From an uncultured Clostridia bacterium (GTDB lineage Bacteria; Bacillota; Clostridia; TANB77; CAG-508): a stretch of DNA of 25,099 nt. The notes beneath the pieces are model-generated. The model searched no databases, was not told the origin of the DNA, and saw only the letters and a program-made list of their open reading frames with translations. The DNA is taken from NCBI GenBank assembly GCA_947629805.1, contig CANRFE010000005.1, positions 1-25,099 of the forward strand, in the 5' to 3' direction. This document shows, piece after piece, positions 22,882-25,099 of this stretch. The position numbers and the translations under genes were made by a program. Numbering within the stretch: the first letter of the stretch is position 1; the number at the start of each line of letters is the position of its first letter.

Positions 22882-24321
22882 CTAAAGCAATAATTGATAA
22901 ATGGCTTTGGCATAAATATTAGTAGCAAGTAATAATTTATCAATTTCAATAAATTCATCTGCCTTATGGCACATATCTTCATCCTTTGGAAAATTCATAC
23001 CAAACGAAATGCAATTTGGAAAGGCCCTAGCATAAGTGGCACCACCAATTGCAATAGGGGCAAAATTGGTATGGCAAGTTTCATTAAAAATATCGCATAA
23101 CTTTTGCACTAAGAAGTGATTTTTTTCCATATATAGGGCAGGCTGTATTTTAAGTATGGAAATTTTACAACGGAATGTTTCCTTGAACTTATTTATTACC
23201 TCTTCTGGTTGCGTATGAACAGGAACTCTTAAATTAATACCTAGGCAAATTTTATTGTCTTGCAAATAAAGTTGAGAGGCATTCAATGTTAGTTTTCCTG
23301 ATTCATCTTCAATATTTAAGCCTAAATTTTTTCCAGAATAATCTTCTCCTATAAAAGTACAAAAGTCTTGAAAGAAAGGAAAAGAAATATTGCACTTAGT
23401 CCATACATCTTGTAGTACAACAAGTAACTTTGCAATAGCATTGTTTCCTAATTCAGGATGTGCACTATGGGAAGCTACACCATAAGAGGTTAGTTTTAAA
23501 TGCTGTTCATCAATTTTATATAAATCGATTTCATAATGATATTTTTCTATTATTGTTTTACAGTAGGAAATTAAGTTTGGCATTAATCTCTTATTTTTTA
23601 AAAACAAAGTAATACTGCAAAATTTTGGAACGACATTCATTGCATTTTGTTTACAATCGATATCTTCTATTAAAATAGGGGCTTCCGATGACGTAAAGCG
23701 ACTTCTACTACAAAAATGCATAGAAGAAATAGGCTCAGAAAGAAGCAAAGAAATGACTGCTTTTTCTGCGTAAATGCAAGGAAAATCACTATCAGGGCTA
23801 AAACCTAAAACGGGAATTTCCTCATGTGCTTTGTAATACTCTATACATTTCCAATCTTTTTCTTCATTTAATCCGACAATCAATCGTACTCTTTTCGAAT
23901 AAGAAATATGGTTTTCTTTCAAATATTCCATTACTGCTTTCATAGCGTATAAAGAAGCAACAACAGGACCCTTATCATCCATTGCACCACGTCCATAAAG
24001 ACAATGGTGAACAATTGTAGGAACAAAAGGGGAAGAAGACCAGTCTTCTTCTTTTGCAGGAACTACATCTAAATGACCAATAATTCCAATTAATTCTTTT
24101 CCTTCTCCAAACTCTGCCCATCCACAGTAACCATCTACATTTTTGGTTCGAAACCCTAAAGAATTCGCTAAATTTAAAAAATATTTTAAGCAGTCAGAAC
24201 AGGCTTTTCCAAAAGGAAAGTGTACATTGTTTGTTTCTTCGGAAATACTAGGATATGTTATTAAATCACAAACTTGACTTATTATATTTTGTTTATTTTC
24301 TAAAATATATTTCTGAAACAT
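22882..24321 (-). CDS. M20 family dipeptidase, PepV-like
   Basis: A zinc-dependent cytoplasmic dipeptidase of the M20 (PepV/Sapep) group, 479 residues, the family's usual length. Motifs in order: an N-terminal helical start (MFQKYILENKQNIISQV), GHLDVVPA with the first metal His-x-Asp, YGRGAMDDKGP with the bridging Asp, and GLNEEKDWKCIEYY with the catalytic Glu pair. SPDSDFPCIYAEKAVISLLL follows, then the lid domain. Near the end is GGATYARAFPNCISFGMNFP, and the final CHKADEFIEIDKL carries the last metal His. AGGAGG lies seven bases before the ATG. It probably degrades small peptides for nutrition. It is transcribed towards the long hairpin and spoVG. Confidence 0.9.
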   Translation of the reverse strand: MFQKYILENKQNIISQVCDLITYPSISEETNNVHFPFGKACSDCLKYFLNLANSLGFRTKNVDGYCGWAEFGEGKELIGIIGHLDVVPAKEEDWSSSPFVPTIVHHCLYGRGAMDDKGPVVASLYAMKAVMEYLKENHISYSKRVRLIVGLNEEKDWKCIEYYKAHEEIPVLGFSPDSDFPCIYAEKAVISLLLSEPISSMHFCSRSRFTSSEAPILIEDIDCKQNAMNVVPKFCSITLFLKNKRLMPNLISYCKTIIEKYHYEIDLYKIDEQHLKLTSYGVASHSAHPELGNNAIAKLLVVLQDVWTKCNISFPFFQDFCTFIGEDYSGKNLGLNIEDESGKLTLNASQLYLQDNKICLGINLRVPVHTQPEEVINKFKETFRCKISILKIQPALYMEKNHFLVQKLCDIFNETCHTNFAPIAIGGATYARAFPNCISFGMNFPKDEDMCHKADEFIEIDKLLLATNIYAKAIYQLLL

Positions 24322-24373
24322 AGTTACCTCCTATTATATATATATGAAGGAAAGGATACTTTATGAATAAAAG

Positions 24374-24416
24374 AAAACTCTCGCACTAGAAAATAAATAA
24401 GTGCGAGAGAAAAAAA
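24374..24416 (-). terminator. Terminator of the small gene at 24417-24692
   Basis: Perfect 10-bp stem CTCTCGCACT (24378-24387) with AGTGCGAGAG (24400-24409), 12-base loop. On the minus strand it is followed by TTTTCTTTT. The A-run on the other side could make it bidirectional. Confidence 0.82.
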
Positions 24417-24692
24417 TTAAAAAATGGAAGAAATGAAAATGTTTAAATCTTCGTGTTGGATTCTTTCAGTAAGGCGTGCTAGTGCTTCCTTATGATAATC
24501 GCTAACAAGAAGAATAGGCGCATATTCGAAATCTGGAAGAGAAGAAAAATCATATTTTTCTTCCAATTGCTCTTTTGTGACATATATAGGAGCCCAAATA
24601 TTAGAGTCCAATATAATATCAAGAAGCCAATCCAAATCACTTCCATCCGTCAACCCCAGTACTATCCGGAATTGTTCATCTTTTTTATTCAT
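24417..24692 (-). CDS. Small acidic protein of unknown function with an in-frame CGG
   Basis: 91 residues, with no family recognised. It begins MNKKDEQF, then CGG (24668-24666), then IVLGLTDGSDLDWLLDI. It is acidic and probably a single alpha/beta domain (WAPIYVTKEQLEEKY, YAPILLVSDYHKEALARL) without membrane segment or signal peptide. It has its own promoter, a good ribosome binding site (TAGGAGG about 8 bases before the ATG) and a terminator, so it looks like a genuine gene. It is the one gene where CGG stays in frame without a repairing shift: if CGG were skipped here as at the other sites, the ribosome would read GGA and then TAG and release a nine-residue peptide. Either CGG is arginine here, or the site is regulatory, or the gene is inactive. 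Confidence 0.7.
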   Translation of the reverse strand: MNKKDEQFRIVLGLTDGSDLDWLLDIILDSNIWAPIYVTKEQLEEKYDFSSLPDFEYAPILLVSDYHKEALARLTERIQHEDLNIFISSIF

Positions 24693-24725
24693 GCTGTTGC
24701 TCCTCCTAAAAGAATTGATAAATCT

Positions 24726-24754
24726 ATTATACTATAAATTTGCATAAATTGCAA
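24726..24754 (-). promoter_or_regulatory. Promoter of the small gene at 24417-24692
   Basis: On the minus strand: TTGCAA (24754-24749), 17-base spacer, TATAAT (24731-24726). The predicted start is about 25-30 bases before the ATG. Confidence 0.75.
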
Positions 24755-24803
24755 ATGAAAAAGTATTATGTAAAAAAGTAAGAACTAAAAAGCTTCTGTT
24801 TTC

Positions 24804-24832
24804 TTGTTTGGAAGAATACGAAAAAGTATAAT
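24804..24832 (+). promoter_or_regulatory. Promoter of the type IV pilin-like gene
   Basis: TTGTTT (24804-24809), 17-base spacer, TATAAT (24827-24832), 30 bases before the ATG at 24863. Confidence 0.65.
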
Positions 24833-24862
24833 AAAACAAAAAATAGAAGGAGCAAAAGAAAA

Positions 24863-25099
24863 ATGAAAAACAGAGGAATTACTTTAGTAAGTCTAGTTGT
24901 AACAATTATTATTTTAATTATTTTAGCAGGAATTAGCTTGAATTTAGTTTTAGGAGAAAATGGGTTATTTGCTATGGCAAAAAAAGCAAAAGAAAATATG
25001 GAACTTGCCAAAACACAAGAGGAAGAACAATTAAATGCATTATATACGCAATTAGAGTCAGAAGTAAGTGGAGATGGTTCCGAAGGAACCTCTTATGAT
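24863..25099 (+). CDS. Type IV pilin-like protein, N-terminal part
   Basis: 79 codons are present and the gene runs off the window. It begins MKNRGITLVSLVVTIIILII, a type III prepilin signal: short basic leader, Gly, then a hydrophobic helix with the processing site after the Gly. The usual Glu at mature position 5 is replaced by a small or polar residue (ITLVS). A polar helix follows (ENGLFAMAKKAKENMELAKT), then an acidic Gly/Ser-rich segment. GAAGGAG lies about 10 bases before the ATG. This is the only protein here with a classical prepilin leader, unlike the MENA proteins of the Tad-like operon, so it may belong to a separate surface or secretion system. The C-terminal function is outside the window. 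Confidence 0.8.
   Translation, partial: MKNRGITLVSLVVTIIILIILAGISLNLVLGENGLFAMAKKAKENMELAKTQEEEQLNALYTQLESEVSGDGSEGTSYD

Noticed and set aside
1..25099. CRISPR array
   Set aside because: No regularly spaced direct repeats with spacers were seen; the repeats present are single hairpins or promoter palindromes.

Overview
The window is AT-rich (estimated by eye at about 30% G+C) with AGGAGG-type ribosome binding sites and strong SigA-type promoters. It carries spoVG with a near-consensus SigH promoter, spoIVB, cdaA, mini-RNase III and rbgA. Together these point to a spore-forming, monoderm, low-GC Firmicute of clostridial type, possibly an uncultured gut lineage; the exact clade cannot be read from the sequence.

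Layout. 1-2522 is the right end of an integrated element: the tail of a probable nuclease, a DUF6602 nuclease-like protein and a large serine recombinase that abuts rbgA and is broken by an extra A in an A-run. 2537-6769 is housekeeping: rbgA, mrnC, an unknown protein, tRNA-Glu(CUC), a 39-residue membrane protein, cdaA and truA. 6806-7279 is a DUF2651-like membrane protein. 7457-17709 is a Tad/Flp-like pilus or secretion operon: a SAF-domain CpaB-like protein, two degenerate ParA/CpaE-like proteins, a CpaF ATPase, a TadB/TadC membrane protein, four paralogous pilin-like proteins that all begin Met-Glu-Asn-Ala, and two more N-terminally anchored proteins. It ends at a terminator and is followed by a 567-residue anchored protein and spoIVB. 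20810-24692 holds, on the minus strand, murC, a PepV-like M20 dipeptidase and a small unknown gene, with spoVG on the plus strand between them. The window ends inside a type IV pilin-like gene.

Main observation. Four genes (truA twice, cpaF, the first pilin-like gene, spoIVB) need a +1 frame change. At all five sites the current frame meets an in-frame CGG codon, and dropping its C restores the conserved protein with GGN read as glycine. In the plus-strand genes I found no other in-frame CGG, although dozens of out-of-frame CGG triplets occur. The only other in-frame CGG, in the small gene at 24417-24692, would reach a TAG immediately if the same shift took place. The simplest biological reading is that CGG is not decoded as arginine here and that CGGN acts as a +1 frameshift (quadruplet) glycine signal. 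Three of the shifts lie just upstream of catalytic residues (TruA Asp, CpaF Walker A Lys, SpoIVB Ser). Two further interruptions (the recombinase A-run and an in-frame TAG in a pilus gene) do not fit this rule.
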